DNA of 64,000 nucleotides from Peptococcaceae bacterium (GCA_017399005.1 JAFQEO010000035.1:248001-312000), one strand, 5' to 3'; shown: positions 30,419 to 40,770, numbered from the stretch's first letter. The notes: generated from the letters alone by a model not told the origin. Translations and numbers: made by a program.

Positions 30419-31363
30419 TTATACCGGAATGTATCCTGCTTTTTCAATCGCGTTTCTGCCTTCATCGCTTAAAATCCAGTCACGCAGTTTTCGTGCCGGG
30501 CTGTCTGCCGGTTCGTCGGCGCGAATTACCACATAGTATTCGTTTAATAATGGATAGGTACCGTCGGCAATGGTTTCATCCGAAGGGGCTACCCCGTCTA
30601 CCGCAATCATTTGCAACCCTGGCTGGCTGTACATATAGTTTGCGTAATAGAATACCGAGTATCCCAGCGCGTTGCCCTCATTGTTATAACGAGCCAGTTC
30701 ATCAATCAGCTCGCCCATCTCCGAAGGCCGAAACGACATCGGTGCATCCACAGGCGTATTATTCTGCATCAGCAGTTTCATAAACAGCGACTGGCTTCCG
30801 CTGGTTTCTACCCGCTGATAGGCTGCAATATCCAGATTTTCGCCGCCCAGCTGGCTCCAGTTGGTAATACTGCCGGTATAGATATCGATTAACTGCTGCT
30901 GTGTCAGATTTTTCACCGGATTCTGCTCATTGGTGATAAACACCAGTGCATCCCGTCCAACTGGTGTAATTTCCAGTTCCACACCGGAGTTTTCCAGCAA
31001 TGCTTTTGTATCCTCCGCTGCCTCGTACACCAGCAGAATATCCGATGTGCCATTGGCTACATTTTCCCATGCCCGTGGTGTTTTGGAACAGGTTGTCAGT
31101 TCTTCTGCCTCCTCCAGCGGAATCCCGCATACCTGCGACATAATCTCTGCCATCATCGGCAGATTTGCCGTGGAGCCATCCATTACCGGATACTCCTCCA
31201 GCGAAAGCTGAAGAGAAACGGACGCCGGTTTCTCCTGGTTCATTTCCTCCTGGTTCAAAGGAAAATCGTTCTGTTCCTGCTGTGGTTCTCCTCCGCTGCA
31301 GCCTGCTGCCAGAAGCAATGTCAGCATAGCAATTGCAATCAGCATTATTTTTTTATGTTTCAT
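30419..31363 (-). CDS. PstS-like substrate-binding lipoprotein
   Basis: The start at 31363 follows AGGGGG. The 314-aa chain opens with a lipoprotein signal (KKIMLIAIAMLTLLLAAGC, lipobox Cys near residue 22). The mature part has the phosphate-binding fold: DGSTANLPMM near 62, ITNEQNPVKNLT, DIYTGSITNW, RVETSGSQSLF. It is the extracytoplasmic binding protein for phosphate or a similar oxyanion. No pstCAB genes follow, so it may serve sensing or signalling with the upstream lipoprotein instead. Confidence 0.85.
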   Translation of the reverse strand: MKHKKIMLIAIAMLTLLLAAGCSGGEPQQEQNDFPLNQEEMNQEKPASVSLQLSLEEYPVMDGSTANLPMMAEIMSQVCGIPLEEAEELTTCSKTPRAWENVANGTSDILLVYEAAEDTKALLENSGVELEITPVGRDALVFITNEQNPVKNLTQQQLIDIYTGSITNWSQLGGENLDIAAYQRVETSGSQSLFMKLLMQNNTPVDAPMSFRPSEMGELIDELARYNNEGNALGYSVFYYANYMYSQPGLQMIAVDGVAPSDETIADGTYPLLNEYYVVIRADEPADSPARKLRDWILSDEGRNAIEKAGYIPV

Positions 31364-31407
31364 AAATTCTGCCCCCTGTCTGTAAATCATACGGTATATT
31401 TTTCCCA

Positions 31408-32943
31408 TTATTCGTCAGCCGCCGATGTAAACACCGACTCTTCATAAAGCCAGTTTCCATCCGTATCTATCAGCCCGCGGGAAAATCCTTTCTCTATCCA
31501 GAAGCGGTCTTCCGCCAGCATATTTACCGATTTCAGCCGCTCAATTAACACATTGCCGTCGGCATCCAGAATATCCATCAGGTTTGCATTGTTGTAGGTA
31601 TACCAGCCCACAGCCAGCTCTGAACAGTTGATATATCCGTTCGGTTCTCCCAGATACAGGCTGTTGATATTTTCATACGGCTTCTCATTCAGTACAGTGC
31701 CATCCAGACTGCACATCCGGTCGCCTTTGCCGTCAAGGCCATTCACAATAATGCAGTCTTCCGTCAGCACCGAAATCCATTCGCCTGCTTCCGATGTATA
31801 CAGCACTTTACCGTTTTCATCAATCAGATAGCGAATGCCTGTTTCGTCCTGTGCCGTAAACAGCAGCACCCCTTCGCCGGTTTCCCGCAGTGTCCGCTCA
31901 TATAAATCGGTCTGGGCCGAGAGCGATTCGTAGGATTTACCCACAGGCCGGCCTTCATAATTGTACAGCTGCGTCCGGTATTCATATACCGGCCAGGCTG
32001 TGCTGGAATCCTCCGCTTCGTGGCGGGTCTGCACCATCATACAATCGGCGAACATATCCTGAATATATTCATATTCATCAGCGGTGCGATAAATCTCACG
32101 GCCGTCATCCAGCGAAAGAACCATGGTCAGCCGGTCTTTCACGGCCTGTACATAAGGGGTCTGCACAGAATAATATGTCATAAAATAGTCATATTCATTT
32201 GGCACAATCTGTGTGCCGTCAATGCGGCACAGCCCTTGCTTTTCGCCATGTTCTGTCTCCTCCTGTGTGATAATCAGATAACGTCCCTTCGAATCCATAA
32301 ACCCGTCGCTGCCAGCCACATCCATCAGCACATCCAGATTCCGGTTCATTACACACACACTGTTATACTGGTCATAGCTGATTATATAAGCATTCTCGCC
32401 CCAATTCACCGTCACACAGTTATCAAACAGCACCTCACCGGTGGGCTCATGCACCAGCCGGTTGTCCCTGTACAGAGTCAAATCCCCGCAGATACGGCGT
32501 ATTCCGCAATCCTCCGTCTGTTTCACCGGATTGCCCTCCATATCAAACAGCTGCCACTGTTCCTCAAAAACGGTATCGCCTTCACCGGTATATAACTGCT
32601 GGTAATAGGCCTCTTTCAGTTCATCGGTCATCAAGGTTTCGTCTGTCAGCTTCATATCACGGGTTTGCAGATATCGCGGCTCATCGGTTTCCATATCATA
32701 CAGAATTTCCAGATAGGGATATTGTATCGGCAGTACCATGGTGCCGTCATGCCGGATTGCACCGTAACTTACATTCCAGCTGTTTATCACGCCGGCCTCT
32801 CTGTGCACAATATATACAGCATCTTCCGGCGGCACAGCATCCTGCTGCGGTCCATTATCTACTCCAGTACAGCCGCAAAACAACAGCATTGCCAGAAGCA
32901 CCATCAGGTATCGGAACCAGTTCTGTTTTTTGCATCGTTTCAT
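31408..32943 (-). CDS. WG-repeat-like lipoprotein
   Basis: 511 aa from an ATG at 32943 with AAGGGGG upstream. The signal ends at a lipobox (MLLFCGC). The body has repeated short beta motifs of the type Y-x-x-I-x-x-D-G-x-x-V-x-P (RHDGTMVLPIQY, RIDGTQIVPNEY, LIDENGKVLYT, SLDGTVLNEKPYE, LIDTDGNWLYEE), as in WG-repeat surface proteins. The PstS-like gene starts 44 bp downstream, so the two form an operon. Ligand unknown. Confidence 0.75.
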   Translation of the reverse strand: MKRCKKQNWFRYLMVLLAMLLFCGCTGVDNGPQQDAVPPEDAVYIVHREAGVINSWNVSYGAIRHDGTMVLPIQYPYLEILYDMETDEPRYLQTRDMKLTDETLMTDELKEAYYQQLYTGEGDTVFEEQWQLFDMEGNPVKQTEDCGIRRICGDLTLYRDNRLVHEPTGEVLFDNCVTVNWGENAYIISYDQYNSVCVMNRNLDVLMDVAGSDGFMDSKGRYLIITQEETEHGEKQGLCRIDGTQIVPNEYDYFMTYYSVQTPYVQAVKDRLTMVLSLDDGREIYRTADEYEYIQDMFADCMMVQTRHEAEDSSTAWPVYEYRTQLYNYEGRPVGKSYESLSAQTDLYERTLRETGEGVLLFTAQDETGIRYLIDENGKVLYTSEAGEWISVLTEDCIIVNGLDGKGDRMCSLDGTVLNEKPYENINSLYLGEPNGYINCSELAVGWYTYNNANLMDILDADGNVLIERLKSVNMLAEDRFWIEKGFSRGLIDTDGNWLYEESVFTSAADE

Positions 32944-33096
32944 CCGCACAACCCCCTTCGTTGTTCCATACTGCAGACAGTTTTACTTTCTGCAAATATT
33001 ATATCATACTGCCAGTCAGATAGCACTGTATTTCTTTTGTATCCGCAGGATTGTGCAGCCGAACACAAAAAGCAGCTGTTTGGAGAAAACAAAAAA

Positions 33097-33130
33097 GGAA
33101 ACCCCTATCTTACCGGATAAGGATTTCCCC
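33097..33130 (-). terminator. Terminator after the lonB-like gene
   Basis: GGAAATCCTTATC paired imperfectly with GATAGGGGTTTCC and then TTTTTT on the minus strand. Confidence 0.8.
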
Positions 33131-33149
33131 GTAATGGCTGTTATCTGCT

Positions 33150-35558
33150 CTATTCGCCGTAATGTTTTGCCCCGTCGGCAAAGGCTTTCAGTTTGGCATA
33201 TACTCTGCCGTGTACGCTGTCGGCCGGGAAATTGCCCTGTTCATCCCGCTCACCGGCCGGATGACCCATTAAGAGCTCAATACCCTGACTGATGTGCGAT
33301 ATCGGATAAATGTGGAACATTCCGTCTTTCACCGCGTCTATCACATCATCGTTCAGCACAAGGTCTTTGACATTCGATACCGGAATCAGCACGCCCTGAG
33401 TGCCGGTTAGCCCACGCTTGCGGCAGAGAGCAAAGAACCCTTCAATTTTCTGGGTTACGCCGCCGATTGCCTGAATCTCGCCCTTCTGGTTTACCGAGCC
33501 GGTTACCGCCAGATCCTGACGAATCGGCAAATCGGCCAGCGAGGAGATAATGCAGTACAGCTCGGTACTGGAAGCGCTGTCCCCGTCGATACCGTTATAG
33601 TTCTGTTCAAAGCACACGCGGCAGGATAATGCCATCGGGAACTGCTGGGCATAGGTCTGCCCCAGATACCCGGTGATAATCTGCACACCTTTATCGTGGG
33701 TCTGACCGCTCATGCGGGCCTCTTTCTCAATATTCACAATGCCGGAGCGTCCCATGTAGGTGGTGGCAGTGATGCGCGATGGTGTACCAAAGGCATAACG
33801 ACCGGTATCCAGCACGGCAAGGCCGTTAATCTGACCGATTTCTGCACCTTCGGTGTCAATCATAATCACATCTTCTTCCAGCATTTCATTCAGTTTTTCT
33901 TCGTAAAGCCGCAGCCGTTGTTCTTTTTCGTCGATGGCTTTGCGCACATGTGCCTCGGATACTACTGCCGCCTGTTCAAACTGAGCCCAGGTGAAGGCTT
34001 CGCCCAGAATCTCCGACAGCTGATTAAACTGGGTAGACAGTTTATCCTGCCGGGAAACCGCGCGGGACGAATACTCAATAATGGCACACACAGCACTGAC
34101 ATCAAACTCCAGCGTATGCTCCCTCTCTACAAAACCTTTGATAAACTGCGCAATTTTCGCAATATTCTCATCGGTGCGCGCCATCTCGTAATCGAAAGCA
34201 GCACGAATTTTGAAAAACTTGTCAAACTCTTCGTCGTAGGCACTCAACAGTTCATAGAAGTAGTCGCTGCCTATCATAATCACTTTTATACTGGCCGGAA
34301 TTGGCTCTGGTTTCAGTACAGGCACTACCGGCGCATTCAGCATCTCCCGAATGGAGTCCATATTGATTTCGCCGGTTTTAATCACACGGCGCAGGGCTTC
34401 CCATGCATGAGCCGACGACAGAATATCCTGCGCCTGCACAATCAGATAGCCGCCATTAGCCTGATGAAACAGCCCGCCTTTGATTTTCATAAAGTCAGTG
34501 GTAAGGTTGCCGTATTCGCTGTCGTACTCCGTCTCGCCCATCAGATTGCTGTAGGTTGGATTAAAGGTTACAATTACCGGTGCGCCTTTTGTTTCGGAAT
34601 GGTCTACAATCAGGTTTACACGGTATTTCAATGTGATGTCTTCCTCCTGCTTTTTCCCCATGCCGGTAACCAGTGCAGAAAGGGTCACTTCCTCCGGTTC
34701 TTCCTTTTCCATAAACTGATCCAGATGTTCCAGCACATCATTCTGCACTGCATCCAGGTAGGCTGTTACCCGTTCATTTTCCGAATAATTCTGCTGCAGC
34801 AGTGCCACATAATCCCCGATAGCCTGCAGGCCGATGGTACGGTCAAGCCCGCTTACCTGCCTGTCGCATTCTTTCTCCAGTTCATTCATTTCACGCATAA
34901 ACACGGCTGCTTTCTCCTGCATCAGCCCGGTGTTCTTCTCAATCGTTTCTTTTTCTGTATCCGATAACTTGTGATAGTCCTCTTCCTCCACCACGTTACC
35001 GTTCACCGTAGGCAGGAAAAACACTCCCGCCTCGGTCTGTTTCAACTGAAAACCATACTGCTCCGCTGCCGCACGCACTTCAGCAAGCAGTTCATCCTGC
35101 CGCAGCTCATAGTCGTGAGTCACCGCATATTTCTGTTTTTCATAGGATTCGGACTGAAAGGCTTTTGCCAGCTCTTTCTGAAATACTGCAACCAGCTGCG
35201 CCATATCATCCCGGAACTGTTTGCCGGTACCGGCGGCAAAACTAATTGCTATCGGTTTTTTCGGATTCTGAAAATTGTACACATAGCACCAGTCCATCGG
35301 CACCGGCTCCAATGCGGCCCGTTCTTCAGTGCTGCGCCGTGCATAAGTGGTTTTACCGGTACCTGCAGGTCCCGACATATAAATATTATAGCCCTTCATC
35401 TTCACTGCCAGACCAAAATCAAAGGCTTTTACCGCCCGTTCCTGGCCAATGATGCCCTCCAGCGGGCTTAGCTCTGCCGTGGTGTCAAAGGTAAAATCAT
35501 CAGGGCGGCAGTCGTTCTTTAACTGCGTCCAGGCTAATTCATAAGGTTCCTTCCTCAT
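33150..35558 (-). CDS. LonB-like ATP-dependent protease (AAA_32/S16)
   Basis: 802 aa. An N-terminal P-loop (SGPAGTGKTTYAR, about residue 63) belongs to a split AAA+ domain interrupted by a long coiled-coil insert (about 130-290). The C-terminal Lon peptidase has the catalytic Ser in GDSASSTE (about 660) and the Lys in TQKIEG (about 703). The family lacks the N-terminal substrate domain of LonA. It degrades misfolded or regulatory proteins in the cytoplasm. It stands alone with its own terminator, and AAGGAGG precedes the ATG. Confidence 0.93.
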   Translation of the reverse strand: MRKEPYELAWTQLKNDCRPDDFTFDTTAELSPLEGIIGQERAVKAFDFGLAVKMKGYNIYMSGPAGTGKTTYARRSTEERAALEPVPMDWCYVYNFQNPKKPIAISFAAGTGKQFRDDMAQLVAVFQKELAKAFQSESYEKQKYAVTHDYELRQDELLAEVRAAAEQYGFQLKQTEAGVFFLPTVNGNVVEEEDYHKLSDTEKETIEKNTGLMQEKAAVFMREMNELEKECDRQVSGLDRTIGLQAIGDYVALLQQNYSENERVTAYLDAVQNDVLEHLDQFMEKEEPEEVTLSALVTGMGKKQEEDITLKYRVNLIVDHSETKGAPVIVTFNPTYSNLMGETEYDSEYGNLTTDFMKIKGGLFHQANGGYLIVQAQDILSSAHAWEALRRVIKTGEINMDSIREMLNAPVVPVLKPEPIPASIKVIMIGSDYFYELLSAYDEEFDKFFKIRAAFDYEMARTDENIAKIAQFIKGFVEREHTLEFDVSAVCAIIEYSSRAVSRQDKLSTQFNQLSEILGEAFTWAQFEQAAVVSEAHVRKAIDEKEQRLRLYEEKLNEMLEEDVIMIDTEGAEIGQINGLAVLDTGRYAFGTPSRITATTYMGRSGIVNIEKEARMSGQTHDKGVQIITGYLGQTYAQQFPMALSCRVCFEQNYNGIDGDSASSTELYCIISSLADLPIRQDLAVTGSVNQKGEIQAIGGVTQKIEGFFALCRKRGLTGTQGVLIPVSNVKDLVLNDDVIDAVKDGMFHIYPISHISQGIELLMGHPAGERDEQGNFPADSVHGRVYAKLKAFADGAKHYGE

Positions 35559-35753
35559 ACAAACGCCTCCTTCATCATACGGATATCTGTTCTTGTTTCT
35601 ATTGTATCATGTCCGTATCAAAAAATGAATAGAAGCGCTGCAAACCCGCCGGACAAAACAGCATTCTTGTCTAAAATCTGTTCTACGCCTATAAATTATT
35701 GGACTATCCAGCCATCTCCGCCACTCCGGTATTACCTCTCTGCTAGAGAGAAA

Positions 35754-36833
35754 TTACTCCGTCAGAATGATCCGCAGCGGTTCGCCAGCTGTTTCAAAAT
35801 TTGTACGGCTTCGGCCGTCCTCGTCCACATCATCCTGCCCCAGATACAGCTGTAGTTCCAGCCATTTTGTGTCCTCCGTGATGGCAGTGCCGGTAACGGA
35901 ATCACACTGCAGATAGCCGTGCCCTTTGGTGCCTGTCAGGTTCCCCTCATACACATTGGACAGGAAGACAATTTTCTGACCGAGGTCGTCAATACCTTCC
36001 AGTTTTACATCACGGTTTACTTGCCCGTGCATGGAATAATCAATACGCTGCGCAATCACATTGCCGGTATAATCGGTAAGGCGAATCTCTGCACCATTTT
36101 CCAGTGTGAGGCTGTAATCCAGCGGTATCACCCGGGTGTCGGCGGCCAGAGCGCTGCCGTCAGCAGTGAAATGAAATACCCATTTACCGGAAGGGCTTCC
36201 CTCTTTAAGGCTGATGTTGTGATATACCAGCTTGATATCCAGCTCGCCGGATGTATCGATTCCGTCTGCCAGATGGTACTGTATCAGTGCCCCCTGTACA
36301 GCACCGTCACCGGAGCCTGCACTGCCTGTAGACACACGGGCGGCATCCCGACCGTTAATATATACATCGCCGGATGGAATGGCCATTGGCAGAGCCTCAC
36401 CGTTTTCTACATAAACCTCTGTGCCTACCAGCAGGGTGTTCCGGTCCAGAATCACTTCGTTTAACTGAATGGTATAGCCGTTGTCCGACTGCACAGTGCC
36501 AATCGTTTCTGTATAGACATCCAGATTGCGCTCCATTCCCAGAAGCTGGCTAATCTGATAGGCTGCACTCTCTTTTGCCGCATACACTGGTGAATCGGCC
36601 GGTGATACCGCCACCAGTCCCACAGCCAGCATCAAAGCACAGGCCACACCGGCTGCCTGATGCACACGTTGCTTACGGCAGCTCGTTCCGGTAATCCGCT
36701 TTGCCTGCTGTTTCAAACGCTGCATATCAAGTTCTGTAACGGGTTCGTTATCATACTGGCTGATATCCGTCTGAACATCGTTTAATAAATCATATATCGT
36801 CTGTTGTTCTGGTTTATATATATTCGTTCTCAT
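35754..36833 (-). CDS. DUF4179 anti-sigma-like membrane protein
   Basis: 359 aa: a cytoplasmic N-terminal 65 residues, one transmembrane helix (AGVACALMLAVGLVAVS, about 62-80) and an extracytoplasmic DUF4179 domain. Its gene overlaps the sigma factor gene by 4 bp (ATGA). The pair is a standard ECF sigma/anti-sigma arrangement in Clostridia, where the membrane protein holds the sigma factor until an envelope signal arrives. Confidence 0.88.
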   Translation of the reverse strand: MRTNIYKPEQQTIYDLLNDVQTDISQYDNEPVTELDMQRLKQQAKRITGTSCRKQRVHQAAGVACALMLAVGLVAVSPADSPVYAAKESAAYQISQLLGMERNLDVYTETIGTVQSDNGYTIQLNEVILDRNTLLVGTEVYVENGEALPMAIPSGDVYINGRDAARVSTGSAGSGDGAVQGALIQYHLADGIDTSGELDIKLVYHNISLKEGSPSGKWVFHFTADGSALAADTRVIPLDYSLTLENGAEIRLTDYTGNVIAQRIDYSMHGQVNRDVKLEGIDDLGQKIVFLSNVYEGNLTGTKGHGYLQCDSVTGTAITEDTKWLELQLYLGQDDVDEDGRSRTNFETAGEPLRIILTE

Positions 36834-37390
36834 CGTTTCTGCTCCTTTCCAAAGGCGAGATACTGTTTCTGTATCCGTTTGCGCCCGCGGCTTACCCGGT
36901 TATATACATTGCTGCGGCTGATACCACGCTGTATAGCGGCCTCTTCTGCCGATACACCGTCAATAAACAACTGCCTGAATAATGCCCTGTCATCCTCATT
37001 CAGACAGGATAACATCTGCTCTGTTTCTTCAAAAATCTCCTGTTCCAGAAGCACGGAACGGCTTCCGGCATCTTCCAGATGTTCAGCACTTTCAAGCGGT
37101 GCCTCCTGTATCTGATGCAGCCACCGCCGCCTGCAATCGATAGCCTTGTAGCGGCATATACCCGCCAGCCAGTTCTCAAAACTGCTTCGATTTTCATCAT
37201 AGCGGCTGGTATGCTGCCACACTGCCAACAGCGCATCGTTCATACATTCCTGCTGCAGCTCCGGAAGACTGGCCAGCTGTTTCCGCACCACGGCATACAT
37301 CAACCCGCCGTAATGCTCTGCCATATACTCCAGCGCTTTCTCATTGCCACGCCGCAGTTCCGCTATAAAGTTGTTCTCTGTAATTCTCAT
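36830..37390 (-). CDS. ECF-type RNA polymerase sigma factor
   Basis: 186 aa. Region 2 includes NEKALEYMAEHYGGLMYAVV and FENWLAGICRYKAIDCRRRW; region 4 is LNEDDRALFRQLFIDGVSAEEAA followed by GISRSNVYNRVSRGRKRI. No regulatory extension. It directs core polymerase to a small regulon; the target promoter is not known. It is co-transcribed with the DUF4179 gene. Confidence 0.92.
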   Translation of the reverse strand: MRITENNFIAELRRGNEKALEYMAEHYGGLMYAVVRKQLASLPELQQECMNDALLAVWQHTSRYDENRSSFENWLAGICRYKAIDCRRRWLHQIQEAPLESAEHLEDAGSRSVLLEQEIFEETEQMLSCLNEDDRALFRQLFIDGVSAEEAAIQRGISRSNVYNRVSRGRKRIQKQYLAFGKEQKR

Positions 37391-37484
37391 AACAATCCCT
37401 TCCTGTTCCGTCGGCCGACCAAAACTCTCTACACTTATTATTTCGCACAGAACGATGAAAATCTATCACATTTCTGCAGACAGA

Positions 37485-37518
37485 CACAAAAAAACTGCCC
37501 TGACGAATCAGAGCAGTT
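37485..37518 (-). terminator. Terminator after the gene at 37532-38095
   Basis: AACTGC...GCAGTT stem with CCTGA/TCAGA, then TTTTTTTG on the minus strand. Confidence 0.85.
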
Positions 37519-37531
37519 CTGTAATTTTTAT

Positions 37532-38095
37532 TTATTCACTTTTTACCCAGGCAGGGTATGCCACCATTGGTAGAATCATCACTTCAGCAAGGCTTGCCTC
37601 ACGGCCAATTGCCATCTGAACACCGGTTTCCAGAAGTTCTTCCCATTGCCAGGTTTCCAGCATGCCAGGCTGCTCCGTTTCGGCTGTGTCCGGCACACGG
37701 CTGAACGCTAACAGCAGCAGACGAATTGGAAAATCGTTAAGCTGCAGCATCTGCTGGAGCCACTGTAGTTTTGCCTGTAAAGCGCTTTGCAGAAAATCAT
37801 CCTGCTGTGCATAGGCTGCGGCAACAATCAGGCCGGTACGGCCATCATCCGTACGCATTAAGCCGGCACTCTGCCAGCATTCTGCCGGAATCACAAACTG
37901 ACTCTCCACCCCTGCCTGCTGCAGAGCAGCCTGCAGATATTCGGCCTGTGCAGCGTTATGTTGCGGTGCATCGGCAAGCCACTGGATGGCCTGTACCTGT
38001 CCGCCACTCATAATACTCATCAGCTGTTTTAAACGGGCACCATCGTTTATGCCCAACAGCGCCTGCATCCAGGTTTCTTTTGTAATCGATTCCAT
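37532..38095 (-). CDS. Hypothetical protein (187 aa)
   Basis: It is rich in Gln, Leu and Ala and predicted helical (QALLGINDGARLKQLMSIMSGG, LQWLQQMLQLNDFPIRLLLLAFS). No family recognised. The start is set at 38095 (MESITKE), where AGGGGCG sits at suitable spacing; ATGs at 38101 and 38122 are alternatives. It is the last gene of the tsaE-tsaB-rimI-tsaD transcript. Confidence 0.65.
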   Translation of the reverse strand: MESITKETWMQALLGINDGARLKQLMSIMSGGQVQAIQWLADAPQHNAAQAEYLQAALQQAGVESQFVIPAECWQSAGLMRTDDGRTGLIVAAAYAQQDDFLQSALQAKLQWLQQMLQLNDFPIRLLLLAFSRVPDTAETEQPGMLETWQWEELLETGVQMAIGREASLAEVMILPMVAYPAWVKSE

Positions 38096-38111
38096 ATCCA
38101 TCCGCCCCTTT

Positions 38112-38921
38112 TTAAAATGCAATCTGCTGCGGTCTGCCCTGTTTAAACAGGGTGTAATGATGAAATCCGCATCGTTTCAGAAGCGCTTCCGCCGCATCAA
38201 AACCATAACCCAGATACTGTGGCACATGGGCATCGCTGCCGATGGTAACAATCTCGCCACCAAGCTGCCGGTACAGTTTCAAAACGGTCTCGTGGGGATG
38301 CGGATAGGTGAATCCTTTATAAAGGCTTCCGGTATTAACCTCAATCCCTTTGCCTTTGTCGATGAGGACTGTCAGCAGTTCTTTAAACACATCGTAATAG
38401 TCCATCGGATTATAGAAGCGGTCTTTATTCGGGCCGTAACGAATCACATAGTCCAGATGACCGTATACATGGAAACAGTCCAGTGCCTTTGCATTTTCCA
38501 GAATGGACAGAAAATATTCCTCATAAGCCTGCTTTTCGGTTTTGCCTTCATAATATTCGGCGTAGTACGGGTCCTGCCCGTGTACCAGATGGGACGAACC
38601 GATAATGAAATCAAATGGATAGCCCGACACATACTCGTTAATTTTATCGCTGATGTGTGCCATCAGGCCCATCTCTACACCGATGCGCAGCTCGATTTTA
38701 TCAGCATACAGATTCTTCAGCTGTTCCAGACGGACGGTGTAATCCTCCCGTGGCAGCTGAAAATCTCTGCCGTCCTCGCCTACCGGGTAATCGAAATCGT
38801 GATGGTCTGTTAAGTAAAAATATTTGCGTCCCTGTGCAATGGCAGTTTCAATCATCTGTTCCACTGGTGTTTCGGCATCACTGGAAAAACAGGAATGTAC
38901 ATGGCAGTCAGCCAGAATCAT
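38112..38921 (-). CDS. PHP-domain histidinol-phosphatase-like protein (HisJ family)
   Basis: 269 aa. PHP metal ligands are visible: DCHVHSCFS (residues 5-13), YLTDHHDFD near 37, IIGSSHLVHG near 95, HVYGHLDYV near 150 and TIGSDAHVP near 230. The family hydrolyses L-histidinol phosphate to histidinol in histidine synthesis. No other his genes are nearby, so a different phosphomonoester substrate is possible. Confidence 0.88.
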   Translation of the reverse strand: MILADCHVHSCFSSDAETPVEQMIETAIAQGRKYFYLTDHHDFDYPVGEDGRDFQLPREDYTVRLEQLKNLYADKIELRIGVEMGLMAHISDKINEYVSGYPFDFIIGSSHLVHGQDPYYAEYYEGKTEKQAYEEYFLSILENAKALDCFHVYGHLDYVIRYGPNKDRFYNPMDYYDVFKELLTVLIDKGKGIEVNTGSLYKGFTYPHPHETVLKLYRQLGGEIVTIGSDAHVPQYLGYGFDAAEALLKRCGFHHYTLFKQGRPQQIAF

Positions 38922-38927
38922 GCAGTA

Positions 38928-39215
38928 TCACTCCCCGATAAATTTTGCGATGGCAGTATCCAGCACATACTGTTCTTTGATGCCGCCCAGCTGTTGAAAG
39001 TGAGCGGTTTTTGTGTGCGCCTGCTGCGCTTCCACACTATCCCAGATTTCTACCAGCAGCACTTTGTCATCGGCCTGTGCCGCATAAAAGTAATCGTACT
39101 GGCGGCAGCCTTCTTCCGCACGGGAAGCGGCATCAATACCGGCATCGGCAATGGCCTGCACAAAATTTTCCTTCTGCCCCGGTTTTACGGTATAGGTTAC
39201 ATGTAAGATAAACAT
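38928..39215 (-). CDS. ABM-domain (YgiN-like) monooxygenase
   Basis: 95 aa, a dimeric ferredoxin-like fold: FILHVTYTVKPGQKENFVQAI, CRQYDYFYAAQADDKVLLVEIWDS, HTKTAHFQQL. Small members act on quinones or as stress proteins. AAAGGAGCG precedes the ATG. It is downstream of tsaD in the same operon. Confidence 0.88.
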   Translation of the reverse strand: MFILHVTYTVKPGQKENFVQAIADAGIDAASRAEEGCRQYDYFYAAQADDKVLLVEIWDSVEAQQAHTKTAHFQQLGGIKEQYVLDTAIAKFIGE

Positions 39216-39230
39216 GATATCACGCTCCTT

Positions 39231-40274
39231 TTACGCCTGTCCGCGTTCCATTAACAGTTTTTCAAACGAGAGATTCGGTACTGCATTCAAGGTTAAATCG
39301 GCATATTCCTGATTCACTGCTTTATAGTGGGCAGCAGCGCCAATCATAGCCGCATTGTCGGTACAGTACTGTACCGGAGGATAATATACCTGAATCCCTT
39401 TTGCTTCTGCGGCCTGCTGCAGCTGTTCGCGCAGAGTGCCGTTGGCAGCCACACCACCAGCCAGCAGAATCGTATTCACACCGTGCACTTCGGCTGCATG
39501 AACGGTTTTCTGTACCAGCACATCCAGCACAGCCTGCTGAAAACTGGCAGCCACATTGGCTGGCACAATTTCGTCGCCTTTCATTTTTGCCTTGTTCAGA
39601 TAATTCAGAACTGCTGATTTAAGCCCGCTGAAACTAAAATCAAAGCTGTCATCGCCCATCCAGGCACGAGGCAGTTCAATAGCAGAAGCATCGCCCTCTT
39701 TTGCCAGTTTCTCTATCTGTGGACCGCCCGGATATGGCAGTCCGATAGCGCGAGCGATTTTATCGTAGGCTTCCCCGGCTGCATCGTCTTTTGTCTGCCC
39801 CAGTAACAGATACTGGCCATGGTCGGTAATTTTAATAATATTGGTGTGCCCGCCTGATACAACCAGACAGATTAATGGAAACTGCAACTCCTGATTTACC
39901 AGAAAATTAGCACAAATATGACCTTCAATATGATGCACGCCAATCAGCGGTTTGCCAGAGGCAAAGGCCAGCGCTTTTGCTGTTGCCACACCAACCAGCA
40001 GCGCCCCTACCAGCCCCGGGCCGTAGGTAACTGCAATGTGCGTGATATCATCCAGTGTAAGCTTTGCCTGATCCAGCGCTTCCTGCACCACAATGTTAAT
40101 CAGTTCCAGATGTTTGCGGGAGGCAATCTCCGGCACAACACCGCCATACCGGCGATGAATCTCAATCTGAGTGGAAACCACATTGGATAAAATCTCATGT
40201 CCGTTTTTGATAACTGCCACAGCTGTTTCGTCACAGCTGGATTCCATCGCTAAAATAATGGTATCAGTTGTCAT
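39231..40274 (-). CDS. tsaD: tRNA N6-adenosine threonylcarbamoyltransferase TsaD
   Basis: 347 aa; ASKHA fold with the iron-binding HHIEGH near residue 112 and VSGGHTNI near 140. It transfers threonylcarbamoyl to A37 of ANN-decoding tRNAs in a complex with TsaB and TsaE, both encoded directly upstream. Its start overlaps the end of rimI by 11 bp. Confidence 0.97.
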   Translation of the reverse strand: MTTDTIILAMESSCDETAVAVIKNGHEILSNVVSTQIEIHRRYGGVVPEIASRKHLELINIVVQEALDQAKLTLDDITHIAVTYGPGLVGALLVGVATAKALAFASGKPLIGVHHIEGHICANFLVNQELQFPLICLVVSGGHTNIIKITDHGQYLLLGQTKDDAAGEAYDKIARAIGLPYPGGPQIEKLAKEGDASAIELPRAWMGDDSFDFSFSGLKSAVLNYLNKAKMKGDEIVPANVAASFQQAVLDVLVQKTVHAAEVHGVNTILLAGGVAANGTLREQLQQAAEAKGIQVYYPPVQYCTDNAAMIGAAAHYKAVNQEYADLTLNAVPNLSFEKLLMERGQA

Positions 40275-40770
40275 AGGTATCGGCCTCCTCCTGTTTTCTG
40301 GCGCGATACCACATTATCAGGGCATCTTCGCCATTATCTTCATAATATTTGGGACGTACACCCTCCACTGCAAAGCCCAGTTTTGTGTATAAACCCTGAG
40401 CGGCCAGATTGGAACGGCGCACTTCCAATGTCATAGAATTCATTCCTTCTGATGCGGCCAGCTGCATCATCTGTTGCATCAGATAGGTGGCGGCTTTTCT
40501 GCCGCGCCAGTCGGGATGTACCGCCACGTTAGTGATATGTCCCTCGTCAAAGATTTTCCAGTAGCCCGCATAGGCAATCACATGCCCTGGCTGCTGTTTA
40601 TCCAGCAACACCACATAGCGTGCCATCGGATTTATCAGTTCATCGTGAAACATACGCTCAGTCCATGGCACTGCAAAACTGCGGTTCTCCACCTCACAGA
40701 CCCCGGCAATATGCTTCGGCTCCATCAGACACACGAAGACTTCATCTGCGATGCTTGACGCGCTTCCCAT
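40264..40770 (-). CDS. rimI: Ribosomal protein S18-alanine N-acetyltransferase RimI
   Basis: 168 aa [45 protein letters not shown] (acetyl-CoA loop), [19 protein letters not shown]. The sequence is typical of RimI, which is usually linked to tsaB/tsaD. The start at 40770 has GGAGG 10 nt upstream and overlaps tsaB by 46 bp; an in-frame ATG at 40725 is an alternative. Confidence 0.92.
   Translation of the reverse strand: MGSASSIADEVFVCLMEPKHIAGVCEVENRSFAVPWTERMFHDELINPMARYVVLLDKQQPGHVIAYAGYWKIFDEGHITNVAVHPDWRGRKAATYLMQQMMQLAASEGMNSMTLEVRRSNLAAQGLYTKLGFAVEGVRPKYYEDNGEDALIMWYRARKQEEADTYDN

Noticed and set aside
33696-34967. A 423-codon open frame on the plus strand
   Set aside because: It is antisense to the LonB-like gene, has no ribosome-binding site, and its translation is rich in His/Phe/Cys without domain motifs, typical of a mirror frame.
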